Assembly (NCBI RefSeq): GCF_001455965.1
Contig: NZ_LKKO01000022.1
Coordinates: 1 to 64,000, forward strand
DNA length: 64,000 bases
DNA from: Methylobacterium sp. GXS13
GTDB taxonomy: Bacteria > Pseudomonadota > Alphaproteobacteria > Rhizobiales > Beijerinckiaceae
Reading direction: 5' to 3'
Shown: in pieces, positions 24,468 through 33,447 of the stretch
Position numbering within the stretch: position 1 is the first letter of the stretch
Layout of the letters: each line of letters begins with the position of its first letter
Notes under the pieces: model-generated
What the model was told of the DNA's origin: nothing
The model's input: the letters and a program-made list of their open reading frames with translations, nothing else
Databases searched by the model: none
Position numbers and translations under genes: made by a program

Positions 24468-25130
24468 ATGTTCCCTGAATTCCTGACCGAGGGCTACCGC
24501 GCGTTCCTGGCCGACCGGTTCCCGACCGAGCGCCGACGCTTCGCGCAGCTCGCCCAGAGCCAGGAGCCCCAGATCCTGGTGATCAGCTGCTGCGACAGTC
24601 GCGTGGCTCCCGAGGCTATCTTCGACGCCGGCCCCGGCGAGCTGTTCGTGATCCGCAACGTGGCCAACATCGTGCCGACCTACGAGCCGGACGGCGCCTA
24701 TCACGGCACCTCGGCGGCCATCGAGTTCGCGGTCCAGGCTCTGGAGGTGAAGCACATCGTCGTGCTCGGCCACGCCACCTGCGGCGGTATCAAGGCCTTC
24801 GCCAACAAGGCTGCGCCGCTCTCGAGCAGCAACTTCATCGGCAAGTGGGTCTCGCTCGTGGCGCCTGCCGAGGCGAAGGCAGGCGATTCGAGCGCCCCGG
24901 ACTACCTGACCAGGATGGAGCACGCCATGGTCAGCCAGAGCATGGAAAACCTCTTAAGCTTCCCGTTCATCAAGGAGCGGGTCGAGGGGGGGCGGCTCAA
25001 CATCCACGGCGCGCATTTCGGCGTGGCCAACGGTGTGCTGCTGGTGCGTGATTCCGAGACCGGGGACTTCCATCCGGCGGTGGACCAAGCCGGCCGGAAG
25101 GTTCTGCCAACCGCAGTCGCTTGCGATTGA
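24468..25130 (+). CDS. beta-class carbonic anhydrase
   Basis: 220 residues from the ATG at 24468, which has GGAGATTGC in front; an ATG at 24435 would add 11 residues. Zinc ligands Cys42 (SCCDSR), His102 and Cys105 (GHATCGG) and the Asp43-Arg45 dyad are intact. TYEPDGAYHGTSAAIEFAV is typical of the bacterial clade. It interconverts carbon dioxide and bicarbonate in the cytosol, supplying bicarbonate to carboxylases, which matters in serine-cycle methylotrophs. The gene ends 324 bp before the convergent DUF4142 gene. Confidence 0.94.
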   Translation: MFPEFLTEGYRAFLADRFPTERRRFAQLAQSQEPQILVISCCDSRVAPEAIFDAGPGELFVIRNVANIVPTYEPDGAYHGTSAAIEFAVQALEVKHIVVLGHATCGGIKAFANKAAPLSSSNFIGKWVSLVAPAEAKAGDSSAPDYLTRMEHAMVSQSMENLLSFPFIKERVEGGRLNIHGAHFGVANGVLLVRDSETGDFHPAVDQAGRKVLPTAVACD

Positions 25131-25284
25131 GGAACTGCGTCACGGCAAGGCGCCGGGCCCGATCGCGATTTGGAAGTGCCCGGCCCATAGGACGGTTTGA
25201 CCAGTAGAGGCTCCGTCGGGTGGCGTAGCCGCGCGCGGGATACCCAGGCCTCCTGCTCTTCCTGTGAGGCTGGGCGATCGTAGA

Positions 25285-25355
25285 TCGCTCGGCCTCGAAG
25301 AACGCTCCCGTTATCTTGGCGATCCCTGGAGGGCTCTTTCGAGGCCCGTCGACGC
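25285..25355. repeat. palindromic repeat family C, copy 1
   Basis: GCCTCGAAGAACGCTCC (25293-25309) faces GGAGGGCTCTTTCGAGGC (about 25329-25346). The right arm shares CTGGAGGGCTC-TTTCGAGGC-type sequence with the element at 33312-33375. It lies in the 323 bp gap between carbonic anhydrase and the convergent DUF4142 gene, where I see no gene. Confidence 0.6.
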
Positions 25356-25381
25356 AATCATCAACGTCTTCGGGATCAGAC

Positions 25382-25412
25382 AAAAAAAGGCGGCGGGCCT
25401 GCGCCCACCGCC
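25382..25412 (-). terminator. rho-independent terminator of the DUF4142 gene
   Basis: On the minus strand GGCGGTGGGCG, loop CAGG, then CCCGCCGCC and seven T. It begins about 40 bp after the DUF4142 stop codon. Confidence 0.85.
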
Positions 25413-25453
25413 TCGCGCTGTGCCGCCCGGCCGAGGCCGGGCGATCCAACAAA

Positions 25454-26158
25454 TTACATGGCGCCCGGCAGACGCTGGGCGTTGTCGTAATGCATCTGCA
25501 GGGTCGGGAGTGCCTGCTGGGCGTAGTTGCGCAGGGCCGGGCTCGGGCCGCCCTGGGCATAGGCCTGGGTCATGGCGATCGTCATCTGATGCGCCTGGAT
25601 CTGCTGGTTCGCATAGAGACGGTCAAAACGCGGGCCGGCCGGGGTGGACGACAGCTCGGCGAGCATCGCCTGCTGCTCCGGACTCGGCGGGACAACCGTG
25701 GACGCGCCGGTCGCCATGGCATCGCCGCGGCCGAGGCGGCTGCCCGCCTGCGCACCGTTGGCTGCACCGGTACCGGCGCTCTGGAGACCGCCGACAGGAC
25801 CACCCGCCAGGGTGCCGCCGACCACGCCCGTCGCCGCGCCGACGCCGGCACCGACAGCACCGCCCGCCACTGCAAGCGGGGCAGTCACGAGGCCGCCGAG
25901 GCCTTCGTCGCGCGCCGTCATGTAATTGTTCTCGCCGCCGGCCAGGGCAACGTTGGCAGCGCGGTGGTCACGGATCGCCTCTTGGGCGTAGGACCGGATC
26001 TTCGGATTGCGCGACTTCGACAGCGCAATCTGCGAGGACTGGATCTCGAAGGCGTTCGCCTGCATCGACTGCAAACGGAAATCGTTGGCACCCTGCGCGA
26101 AGGCCGGGGTCGACAGAGCCAGGACGAGCGCGGACGCAGCAGCGTAGTTCTTCAGCAT
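25454..26158 (-). CDS. DUF4142-domain protein with a glycine-zipper insert
   Basis: 234 residues with a signal peptide (LKNYAAASALVLALSTPAFA). The N-terminal part (DFRLQSMQANAFEIQSSQIA, RNPKIRSYAQEAIRDHRAAN) and the C-terminal part (PRFDRLYANQQIQAHQMTIA, LRNYAQQALPTLQMHYDNA) are the two halves of the ferritin-like four-helix DUF4142 domain. Between them, about residues 87-145 are unusually Gly/Ala-rich with G-x-x-x-G spacing, resembling a glycine-zipper membrane segment. The usual domain has only a short link there. Periplasmic or outer-membrane association is inferred; function unknown. Start at 26158 precedes the signal peptide. Confidence 0.85.
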   Translation of the reverse strand: MLKNYAAASALVLALSTPAFAQGANDFRLQSMQANAFEIQSSQIALSKSRNPKIRSYAQEAIRDHRAANVALAGGENNYMTARDEGLGGLVTAPLAVAGGAVGAGVGAATGVVGGTLAGGPVGGLQSAGTGAANGAQAGSRLGRGDAMATGASTVVPPSPEQQAMLAELSSTPAGPRFDRLYANQQIQAHQMTIAMTQAYAQGGPSPALRNYAQQALPTLQMHYDNAQRLPGAM

Positions 26159-26368
26159 GGGAACCTCGAGTTCGAGTGGAGACGCGAACCGGCACAATGG
26201 GCCAGGGGCGGAAGCCTGGACCTCATCCGAGGACCAAGATCTCGCAGCCGAAACCGTGCGGCGACACGTTCGCGAATTGGTTCGACAACGGGGCTATCGG
26301 CCTATGGTTCCTGCCGTTTTTTGCTTAGGGCCGGGGATTAAGGAGACTCTACTGGTGCAATCGGCTCC

Positions 26369-27517
26369 GTGATCCTGATCGAAGTTCAGATCCTGCGCGC
26401 GGTCGCTGCCCTGATGGTGGTCTGGCACCACGCGCGGCACGAGGCCGAGCTGATGGCCGCGCGTGGCGCGGGGCCGGCCCTCGATCCCGGTACGCTTCTG
26501 CCGTGGTGGGGCGGGGTCGACTTGTTCTTCGTGATCTCGGGCCTCGTCATCGTGCATGCGAGCGGAAGACTGTTCGGAGCGCCCGGCGGGCGGGTCCGTT
26601 TCCTGGCCCACCGGGTCGCCCGGGTGGTACCGCTCTACTGGCTGGTGAGCCTGCTTTATCTGGCGCTCGCCCTGGCACGCCCCGACCTCCTCGGGGATGC
26701 GGCGACCCTGGTGCGGGTGCCCGGCACGATCCTGGCCGGGTTCCTGTTCTGGCCGGCGGCCAGGCCGGACGGCATCGTCCAGCCCCTCTACGGACTCGGC
26801 TGGACCCTCAATTACGAAGCGTTCTTCTACGCGTTGTTCGCCCTCGGCCTCGGCTTCGGCCGGCGCGGTGCCGTGGCCTGGCTCGCCCTAGCCCTGGTGA
26901 CGCTGGTCGCCGTGGGCGTTCTGGTGCCCGGACTGCCGGTGCCGGTCCGGTTCTGGGCGAATCCGATCGTGCTGGAATTCTTGCTCGGCGCCGGGCTCGC
27001 CCTGGCCCACCGCGAAGGCTTCGCGCCGAAACGTGCGCTGCGCCTCGGCTCGGCGATCTTGGGATGCCTCGGGCTGAGCCTGGCCGCCCGCCTGCTCGTC
27101 GGCGACGGGGCCGCCGACGGCGTCCTGCGCCCGCTGCTTGTCGGCCTGCCGGCTTGTCTGCTGGTGGCCGCCGCGCTCGGGCCGAAGCGGTCGGCAGCTC
27201 AGGTCGCGGCGCTGCCGGTGCTGATGCGCGGGCTGGTGCGTCTCGGGGACGCTTCCTACGCCCTCTACCTCGTTCATCCCTTCGCTCTGCGTCTGGGGCG
27301 CGAGGCGTTGCTCAGGGTCGGCCTCGCCCCGGCCCTGCATCCCTGGGGCAGCCTCGTCGCGATGCTCGCCCTCAGCGTCGTGGCGGGTCTGCTGGTCCGT
27401 CGCTGTGTCGAGGGGCCCCTGACCCGGTGGCTGCGGGCGCGTCTCGATCCCGGCGAAGCGCAAAACCGTGTGCGCGCCGCCTCAGTCCCGGTTCCCCCCG
27501 GGCACCGGGCGGATTAG
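26369..27517 (+). CDS. acyltransferase family 3 membrane protein
   Basis: 382 residues from a GTG start. The opening ILIEVQILRAVAALMVVWHH is the family signature (R-x-x-A-x-x-x-V-x-x-x-H), followed by WWGGVDLFFVISGLVI and RVARVVPLYWLVSL. About ten membrane helices are predicted. These enzymes transfer acyl groups (acetyl, succinyl) to exported sugars or lipids such as LPS, exopolysaccharide or Nod factors; OafA and NodX are known members. No polysaccharide genes adjoin, so the acceptor is unknown. Ends 27 bp before the universal stress protein gene. Confidence 0.88.
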   Translation: MILIEVQILRAVAALMVVWHHARHEAELMAARGAGPALDPGTLLPWWGGVDLFFVISGLVIVHASGRLFGAPGGRVRFLAHRVARVVPLYWLVSLLYLALALARPDLLGDAATLVRVPGTILAGFLFWPAARPDGIVQPLYGLGWTLNYEAFFYALFALGLGFGRRGAVAWLALALVTLVAVGVLVPGLPVPVRFWANPIVLEFLLGAGLALAHREGFAPKRALRLGSAILGCLGLSLAARLLVGDGAADGVLRPLLVGLPACLLVAAALGPKRSAAQVAALPVLMRGLVRLGDASYALYLVHPFALRLGREALLRVGLAPALHPWGSLVAMLALSVVAGLLVRRCVEGPLTRWLRARLDPGEAQNRVRAASVPVPPGHRAD

Positions 27518-27544
27518 CCTCACGCGTTGGAGGAGGATGCTGCG

Positions 27545-28408
27545 ATGAAGACCTTGCTCGTTCCCGTCGCGATGCATGACGGCCTGACCTCCGTGTTCGA
27601 GACGACCCGGCTCGCGGCGTCGCGCTTCGGGAGCCTGATCGAGGGCGTGTCCCTGCGACCGGCGCTCGCCGAGTACGTTCCGGTCGACATGGTCGGCGGC
27701 ATGACCTGGCTGCGCGACGAGGAGGCCGATCGGGCCGAGGCCGAGGAGGCGGGTGGCCGCTTCGTCGCCTTCATGGACGCCGCCGGCATTCCGCGGCACG
27801 CTCGCGACGGGCTCTGCATCCCCGAGAAGGTGGCCGATGCCGGACCGCGCTATCGCTGGCGGCAGGACGTGCCCACTGGCGACGCGTTCCTCGGCCAATA
27901 TGCCCGGTTGTTCTCGGCCACCGTCGTCGGCCGCCCCGGGACCACTGACAACGCCCCGCGCATGACCACCTTCGAGACCGCCCTGTTCGAGGGCGGCCGC
28001 CCGATCTTGCTGGCCCCTCCGGTCGCCCCCACGACGTTGGGCGACGCCATTCTGATCGCCTGGAACGGCTCCACCGAGACCGCTCGGGCGGTGGCCTTCG
28101 CCATGCCGTTCCTGCGCCGAGCCGAGCGGGTGCTGGTTCTCAGTGTCGAGGGCGGGATGGTCCCGGGGCCGAGTGCGCAGGACCTCGCGCAGGCCCTTGC
28201 GTGTGAGGGTGTGGCAGCCTCGCACCGGGCCCTCCCGGCCGGCCGCCGCGCGCCGGGCGAGACCTTCTTGGCGGAAGCCAAGGCGTTTGGCTGCGATCTC
28301 CTGATCAAGGGCGCCTACACCCAGAGCCGACTGCGCCAGATGATTTTCGGCGGCGTCACCAGCCATGTGCTGGCCCATGCCGACATGCCGGTTCTGCTCG
28401 CACATTGA
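27545..28408 (+). CDS. universal stress protein
   Basis: 287 residues from the ATG at 27545, preceded by GGAGGATGC. Two UspA-like halves can be seen: KTLLVPVAMHDG at the N-terminus and DAILIAWNGSTETARAVAFA starting near residue 165. The G-x-x-x-S-x-x-x-x-P-V-L-like ending (FGGVTSHVLAHADMPVLLAH) is the UspA nucleotide-binding C-terminus, with the GG in place of the second Gly. The first half has lost most of the ATP-binding motif. Role in stress survival is by family only. Confidence 0.85.
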   Translation: MKTLLVPVAMHDGLTSVFETTRLAASRFGSLIEGVSLRPALAEYVPVDMVGGMTWLRDEEADRAEAEEAGGRFVAFMDAAGIPRHARDGLCIPEKVADAGPRYRWRQDVPTGDAFLGQYARLFSATVVGRPGTTDNAPRMTTFETALFEGGRPILLAPPVAPTTLGDAILIAWNGSTETARAVAFAMPFLRRAERVLVLSVEGGMVPGPSAQDLAQALACEGVAASHRALPAGRRAPGETFLAEAKAFGCDLLIKGAYTQSRLRQMIFGGVTSHVLAHADMPVLLAH

Positions 28409-28469
28409 TTAGATCTGGAACCGCCGTGCGCCCCTGGCGTTCGGCCACCGCAGCCGGATCAGGATCCCC

Positions 28470-29075
28470 GTGACGACAGCCGTGACCCGACTCCTTCTCG
28501 CCTCCCTATTGATGGTCGCTGCCGCGGCCGCCGTACAGGCACAACCCACCACTGCCCGGTTCCGCGGCACGGTTGAATGGGCCGAGGCCGACCGCCTCCA
28601 GATCCGCCGACCTGGCGGAAGCAGCCTCACCCTGCGGATGAACCCGCGCACCCGCGTCTTCGCGGTGACCGAGGCGGCCCTACGCAATATCAAACCCGAG
28701 AGCTACGTCAGCGTGCTGGCCGGGCCTGGGGCCGAGCCCCTGCGGGCCAAGGCCGTAACCCTGTACTCGCCTTCGGAACGTGGCTTCGAAGCGGGGACCC
28801 AGCCCTGGGATACCGATCCGGGCGCAACCTTCACGGCGGGCTGGGTCGCCGATCTGAAGCGCGGCCGCCCGCTTCAGCTGACTTTAGGCTATGGCGGCGG
28901 TCAAGCGAGCTTCACGGTGCCGGCTGGGACCCCGATCACTGCGATCGCACCGGGCGAGAAGGCTCTGCTCGAGCCCGGCGCGGCCGTCACCTTGTTCACC
29001 CAGTCTGGACCGGACGGCGCCCTCTCGGTCGGTACGATCGCGGTGGGCCGACAGGGGGCCGTGCCGTCATTCTGA
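28470..29075 (+). CDS. secreted hypothetical protein
   Basis: 201 residues from a GTG start with a signal peptide (TRLLLASLLMVAAAAAVQAQ). The mature part is a small beta-rich protein (FRGTVEWAEADRLQIRRPGG, SYVSVLAGPGAEPLRAKAVT) resembling the OB-like periplasmic repeats of DUF5666-type proteins, with two apparent copies: 26-95 and 125-200. I know no function. It is in the same direction as its neighbours but separated by about 60-90 bp on each side. Confidence 0.72.
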   Translation: MTTAVTRLLLASLLMVAAAAAVQAQPTTARFRGTVEWAEADRLQIRRPGGSSLTLRMNPRTRVFAVTEAALRNIKPESYVSVLAGPGAEPLRAKAVTLYSPSERGFEAGTQPWDTDPGATFTAGWVADLKRGRPLQLTLGYGGGQASFTVPAGTPITAIAPGEKALLEPGAAVTLFTQSGPDGALSVGTIAVGRQGAVPSF

Positions 29076-29161
29076 CCGGCGGGCCCCAGGTTGATGTCGC
29101 GTCACCGATCCGCGCATCCGAGAGGCGCGCCGCGGCGTAAGCTGCGCTACATCGTTTTCCC

Positions 29162-29581
29162 ATGACCGAGTCTGCCTTCGCCCTCGATCCGCGCCTCACC
29201 GCCGACACCGTCGAGGTGGGCGACCTCGCCCTGTGCCGCGTGCTGCTGATGGATGATGCCCGGTTCCCCTGGCTGATCCTGGTGCCGCGCCGGCCCGATG
29301 TCTCGGAGATTACCGATCTGTCCGAGGCTGATGCCGCGGATCTCTGGCGGGAGATTCGCATCGCCACCGGGGTGATGCAGACGCTGTCGAAGCCCGACAA
29401 GCTCAATGTCGGGGCGCTCGGCAACGTGGTGGCGCAGCTCCACGTCCACGTGGTCGGCCGCTTCCGCTCCGACCCGGCCTGGCCTGGGCCGGTCTGGGGC
29501 TTCGAGACGCGAAAGCCCTACCCGTTCCATGCCCGCGCCCAGCTGATCGAGCGCGCCGGCGCCCTGTTCTCCGCGGCCTGA
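29162..29581 (+). CDS. HIT-family protein
   Basis: 139 residues. The histidine triad region reads QLHVHVVGR with His94 and His96; the first triad position is Gln92, common in the HIT clade of alphaproteobacteria. FPWLILVPRRPDVSEITDL and LNVGALGNVV are typical of the nucleotide-binding fold. HIT enzymes hydrolyse nucleotidyl groups (Ap4A, AMP-NH2) or transfer them. The nudC gene starts 8 bp after its stop, so both are probably co-transcribed nucleotide-housekeeping genes. Confidence 0.88.
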   Translation: MTESAFALDPRLTADTVEVGDLALCRVLLMDDARFPWLILVPRRPDVSEITDLSEADAADLWREIRIATGVMQTLSKPDKLNVGALGNVVAQLHVHVVGRFRSDPAWPGPVWGFETRKPYPFHARAQLIERAGALFSAA

Positions 29582-29588
29582 CCCTTCC

Positions 29589-30488
29589 ATGACCGATCCC
29601 CGCGACACGCTCCGCTTCGTCCGCAACCGCCTCGACCGGCACTCGGCCGAGCAGCCGGAGGAGGCGGTGCCGGCCTTCGATGCGCCGGATGCGCGCCTCG
29701 TCCTGATCTGCGGCGACTGGATCGTGCTGCGGGGGGCGACCGCGCTGATCACCACAGCGGATGCACCCGAGTTGCTGGGGACGCGGATCTTCCTCGGCCA
29801 TCGGGACGGAGGTCCGGTCTTCGCCGCCTCGGCGCCGGCCGACGCCCCAGAGGGCTTCGCCGCGGGCGAGACCCGCACCCTCGACCTGCGCGCCATCGCC
29901 ACCGAGTCCGCCGTGGAGGCCGAGGAGCTGGGCCTGCTCGCCGTGGCCAAATCGATGCTCGACTGGCACGCCCGCCACGGCTTCTGCGCCAATTGCGGAA
30001 CCGCCACTGTGGCGAAGGCCGGTGGCTTCCGGCGGGAATGTCCGGCCTGCAATGCGCATCATTTCCCCCGGGTCGACCCGGTGGTGATCATGCTGGTGCG
30101 CCGAGGCGAGACCTGCCTGCTCGGCCGGGGGCCGCATTTCCGCCCGCACATGTACTCGTGCCTCGCCGGCTTCCTCGAGCCTGGCGAGACCATCGAGGAC
30201 GCGGTGCGCCGCGAGGTTTTCGAGGAGACCCGGATCCGGGTCGGCGCCGTCACCTACCGGACCTCGCAGCCCTGGCCGTTCCCGTCCTCCCTGATGCTGG
30301 GCTGCGCCGCCGAGGCCCTCGACGGCGCCATCGTGACCGATCCGACTGAGCTGGAGGACGCCCGCTGGTTCGACCGCGCGGCCGTCGCCGCCATGCTGGC
30401 CGGCACCCATCCCGAAGGCATCCAGGCCCCACCGCCGATGGCGATCGCCAACTACCTGATGCGGGCGTTCGTGGCGGGTGAGACCTGA
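29589..30488 (+). CDS. nudC: NAD(+)/NADH pyrophosphatase NudC
   Basis: 299 residues. A zinc ribbon is formed by Cys133/Cys136 (FCANCG) and Cys151/Cys154 (CPACN). The Nudix box is at about 194-216 (GFLEPGETIEDAVRREVFEE), and SQPWPFPSS at 226-234 is the NudC-specific motif recognising NADH. In E. coli it cuts NADH to NMNH and AMP and removes the NAD cap from RNA 5' ends. It is paired with the HIT gene. The convergent cupin gene ends 13 bp away. Confidence 0.95.
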   Translation: MTDPRDTLRFVRNRLDRHSAEQPEEAVPAFDAPDARLVLICGDWIVLRGATALITTADAPELLGTRIFLGHRDGGPVFAASAPADAPEGFAAGETRTLDLRAIATESAVEAEELGLLAVAKSMLDWHARHGFCANCGTATVAKAGGFRRECPACNAHHFPRVDPVVIMLVRRGETCLLGRGPHFRPHMYSCLAGFLEPGETIEDAVRREVFEETRIRVGAVTYRTSQPWPFPSSLMLGCAAEALDGAIVTDPTELEDARWFDRAAVAAMLAGTHPEGIQAPPPMAIANYLMRAFVAGET

Positions 30489-30501
30489 GCGTCCGCTTGT
30501 T

Positions 30502-30996
30502 CTAGCCCTTCCCACCCGTCTGCCGGCTGGGGTCGTCGGCGGGGTTGATGTAGTTCAGCCCGAACGGGCCGGAGCCGTTGACCTGCAACTCCACCGGCTC
30601 ATCGGTGGTCCAGAGGGAATGGGGCATGTCCTCCGGCAGGAAGACGAAGCCTCCGGCCTTCAGCGCCGCGCCCTTGGCCTTGTCGAGCGTCTCCCCGTGC
30701 TCGTGGTAGATTGAGCCCGACAGGATCGTCAGCGTCTCCGCCTTCGAATGCGTATGCGGCGCGATCACCGTGTTGGCCGGGAACTTCAGCCGCAGCACGA
30801 ACGGGCCGGGCTTGGCCGGATCGCCGGCGACCTGGCTGATCTGCGTGCCCTTCGGCAGGTTCGCCGGCCCCGGTCCGTAGACCACCGACGCCCCGTCGGG
30901 CTTCACCACCATCCCGGGCGCGTCGTGATCCGCCGCAAGGGCCGGCCCGGCCGCGACGAGCATGGCCGCGACACCGAGCCAAGAACGGGTTGTCAT
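30502..30996 (-). CDS. secreted cupin-domain protein
   Basis: 164 residues from the ATG at 30996, directly before a signal peptide (SWLGVAAMLVAAGPALA). The cupin motif 1 is VIAPHTHSKAETLTILSGSI with the His-x-His...Glu metal ligands, and motif 2 is GGFVFLPEDMPHSLW with the third His. It is a single small periplasmic beta-barrel that probably binds a metal. Substrate and activity are unknown. Confidence 0.85.
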   Translation of the reverse strand: MTTRSWLGVAAMLVAAGPALAADHDAPGMVVKPDGASVVYGPGPANLPKGTQISQVAGDPAKPGPFVLRLKFPANTVIAPHTHSKAETLTILSGSIYHEHGETLDKAKGAALKAGGFVFLPEDMPHSLWTTDEPVELQVNGSGPFGLNYINPADDPSRQTGGKG

Positions 30997-31152
30997 GGAG
31001 CGCCTCCCAATTCCCGCGGGCGTCTTTCGCCCCCGCAGCCCTTTTCTGGCGCTGGCTTGGCGGTTTCCCAGGCGCGGGCGCTGGCACAGATTGTCGCGGG
31101 GTTGTAGGGGCACCGCTTCAGCGGGGCAGTCGTCTGACCGGTTCGACCGCGG

Positions 31153-31440
31153 TCATCGTTCTTGAGCTGTTCGGTAGACGTCATCCCGACTGCGCTTGCC
31201 GACAGCGACCACGGTCACCGTGATCGCTTCATCGCTGACCCGGTAGACCAAGCGATAGCCGGAGGCGCGCAACTTGATCTTGTAGCAAGCCTTCAATTCG
31301 GCCCCGTGCAGCCGGTCCGCTGGGACATGCGGTGCCTCCAACCGCTCGGCGAGCTTGGCCTTGAACTGCTGGCGGACGGTATCGCCGAGCTTGCGCCATT
31401 CCTTCAGAGCGGAGGGAAGGAATTGCAGCTCATAGCTCAT
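31153..31440 (-). CDS. relE: RelE-family toxin
   Basis: 95 residues: YELQFLPSALKEWRKLGDTV, then QFKAKLAERLEAPHVPADRL and YKIKLRASGYRLVYRVSDE, the RelE/ParE fold with Lys/Arg residues that in RelE cut mRNA in the ribosomal A site. The C-terminal VVAVGKRSRDDVYRTAQE carries the conserved G-K-R-x-R-x-x-V-Y. It overlaps the end of its antitoxin gene by 11 bp, antitoxin first, as usual. Unlike the parDE pair at 0.4-0.9 kb it shows no defect. Confidence 0.92.
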   Translation of the reverse strand: MSYELQFLPSALKEWRKLGDTVRQQFKAKLAERLEAPHVPADRLHGAELKACYKIKLRASGYRLVYRVSDEAITVTVVAVGKRSRDDVYRTAQER

Positions 31441-31675
31441 CCAGCGCGACCTTCACTGGCACCTCGCCGGATCGCGCTCGGATCAGAGTGGTCAGCTCGG
31501 CGTCGTCGATCAACTCCATCATCGCCTCGTAGGCGGCCGGGGAGACCATGTAGGCCATGACACGGTTGTGGTTGAGGATTGCGACGGTCTCGCCTTGCGC
31601 CTCGCTCAATACGTTGGAGGGGCTCCTCTTCAGATCCGACACGCTCACGGCCACGTTCGCCAGCACGGCCTGCAT
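31430..31675 (-). CDS. Phd/YefM-family antitoxin
   Basis: 81 residues. ANVAVSVSDLKRSPSNVLSE and GETVAILNHNRVMAYMVSP are the Phd/YefM DNA-binding fold (S-V-S-D-L-K-R-x-P), and the acidic C-terminus neutralises the partner toxin. It should also repress the operon. The AT-rich 31676-31764 segment upstream is the expected promoter/operator. Confidence 0.9.
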   Translation of the reverse strand: MQAVLANVAVSVSDLKRSPSNVLSEAQGETVAILNHNRVMAYMVSPAAYEAMMELIDDAELTTLIRARSGEVPVKVALDEL

Positions 31676-31764
31676 CCTAAACTCCGAAGGGTCTCGTTCT
31701 GCCTGCGAAATTCAATAGCAAACTCGGTACTGAATTTCGACTCGTCAAACGCTTACCCTTCGGC

Positions 31765-33243
31765 TCAGATCGCCACCCGCGTCGGCGCGGCCTCAGCCGG
31801 TACCGCGGCCCGCATTTCCGAGAACGCCTCGCCCACCATCAGCAGCGCCGGCCCATCGAATCCGGCTGCCTCGACTCGGTCGGCAAGGTCGGCAGCGGTG
31901 CCGCGCAGTGAAGCTTGATTCGGGCGGCTGACGTTGAAGACCAGCAAAGCCGGCGTCAAAGGCGCCAGCCCCTCTTCCACCGCCCGGGCGAGCAGCGCCC
32001 GCAACGTGCGCTTGGGCATGTAGACCACCGTGGTCACGCTCGGATCGGCGAGCCCCACCCAGTTGAGGTCGTCCGGCAGGGCGCCGCGGCGGTCGTGGCC
32101 GGTGACGAATTGCAGGCGGCGGGCGGCGTCGCGGTGGGTCAGCGACAGGCCCAGCGCCGCCGCCGCCCCCTGCGCGGCCGAGATCCCCGGCACCACGGTC
32201 ACGGGGATGCCGGCTGCCCGGCAGGCGTCGATCTCCTCGCCGGCCCGGCCGAACACCAGCGTGTCGCCGGATTTGAGCCGCACCACCTGCTTGCCGGTGC
32301 GGGCGAGCTGCACCATCAGGGCGTTGATGTCGTCCTGGCGGCAGGACGGGCCATGTCCGGTCTTACCAACGAGCATGGTCCGCGCCTCGCGGCGGGCATA
32401 GTCCAGGATCTCGGGAGCGACGAGATCGTCGTACAAGATCACGTCGGCGTTGCGCAGCGCTCGCAGGGCCTTGAGGGTCAGCAGCTCCGCGTCGCCCGGC
32501 CCCGCCCCGACCAGGGTCACCGCGCCCCCCTTCGGCGCCGCCTCGGTGTCCCCGAGCAACTCGGCCAGGTCCTGCTGCGTCGGCGCCCGGTCGGGCTCCG
32601 CGAAGGCGCGGTCGGTGAAGCGTTCCCAGAAGCTGCGCCGCTCACTGAACCCGTGGAACCGGGCGGTGACGCCGTCCCGCCAATCGCGGGCGGCTCCGAC
32701 CCAGCGGGCGAACCCGCGGGGCAGCATCGCCTCGATCCGGGCGCGTACAGTCTGGCCAAAGACCGGGGCGGCGCCCTCCGTAGAGATGCCAACCACCAGC
32801 GGCGAGCGGTTGACGATGGCGCCGAACTTCACATCGCAGAGATGCGGCCGGTCCACCGCATTGACGATGGCGCCGGCGCCCCGGGCGGCAGCCACGAACG
32901 CGACGCAGTCGGTCTCGTCTTCCATGGCGCCGATGCAGAACGCCGCGCCCCAGAGGTCGTCCGGCGCCCAGGCGCGCTCGTGCAGGTCGACGTGCCCGTC
33001 GACGATCTCGCCCGGCACCGCGCGCAACTCGTCGCTGGGTTCAGGCGCGTAGACGTCCACATGAGCGCCGGCCGCGGCCAGGAGCTTCACCTTCCAGGGC
33101 GCCCCGCCCGAGGAGCCCGCCAGCACCACACGCTTGCCGCGCAGGGGCACAAATACCGGCAGCACCGCCAGCGGCTCGAGGCCGGCGGATTGGGTCTCGC
33201 GGGGGGCGCGGGCTGCGCGCAGGGGCACGGGCGAATCGGTCAC
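31765..33243 (-). CDS. cysG: siroheme synthase CysG (three activities)
   Basis: 492 residues. The N-terminal third (about 30-175) is the precorrin-2 dehydrogenase/sirohydrochlorin ferrochelatase domain (VNAVDRPHLCDVKFGAIVNR, with the catalytic Asp in VDRP), although its nucleotide loop GSSGGAPWKVKLL departs from the usual G-G-G-x-V-A-x-R-K. The C-terminal part (about 240-480) is uroporphyrinogen-III methyltransferase: LVGAGPGDAELLTLKALRAL, VRLKSGDTLVFGRAGEE and TVVPGISAAQGAAAALGL bind S-adenosylmethionine and substrate. It makes siroheme, the prosthetic group of NirA/sulfite reductase, and closes the nitrite gene set. Confidence 0.93.
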   Translation of the reverse strand: MTDSPVPLRAARAPRETQSAGLEPLAVLPVFVPLRGKRVVLAGSSGGAPWKVKLLAAAGAHVDVYAPEPSDELRAVPGEIVDGHVDLHERAWAPDDLWGAAFCIGAMEDETDCVAFVAAARGAGAIVNAVDRPHLCDVKFGAIVNRSPLVVGISTEGAAPVFGQTVRARIEAMLPRGFARWVGAARDWRDGVTARFHGFSERRSFWERFTDRAFAEPDRAPTQQDLAELLGDTEAAPKGGAVTLVGAGPGDAELLTLKALRALRNADVILYDDLVAPEILDYARREARTMLVGKTGHGPSCRQDDINALMVQLARTGKQVVRLKSGDTLVFGRAGEEIDACRAAGIPVTVVPGISAAQGAAAALGLSLTHRDAARRLQFVTGHDRRGALPDDLNWVGLADPSVTTVVYMPKRTLRALLARAVEEGLAPLTPALLVFNVSRPNQASLRGTAADLADRVEAAGFDGPALLMVGEAFSEMRAAVPAEAAPTRVAI

Positions 33244-33311
33244 GGGTCTGTCCTGAGCCTACATCGTGCCGGTCATCCCGCCAGACAACCTCATCCGGCG
33301 TGTCGCGTCGC

Positions 33312-33376
33312 GGCCGCGAAGGGAGCTCCAGGGATCGTCGCGAGCGCTGGAGGGCTCCTTCAAGGCGATCGCTTCG
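33312..33376. repeat. palindromic repeat family C, copy 2
   Basis: GCGAAGGGAGCTCCAGGGAT faces GCTGGAGGGCTCCTTCAAGG, giving the same right-arm sequence as the element at 25285. It fills most of the 204 bp gap between cysG and nasA; no gene is seen there. Confidence 0.6.
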
Positions 33377-33447
33377 CGCCCGCGCCTCCTGATGAGGGGA
33401 GTGGTGGGACGGGCCGATCTGTTCTCGATCCGGCGTATATCAAAGAA

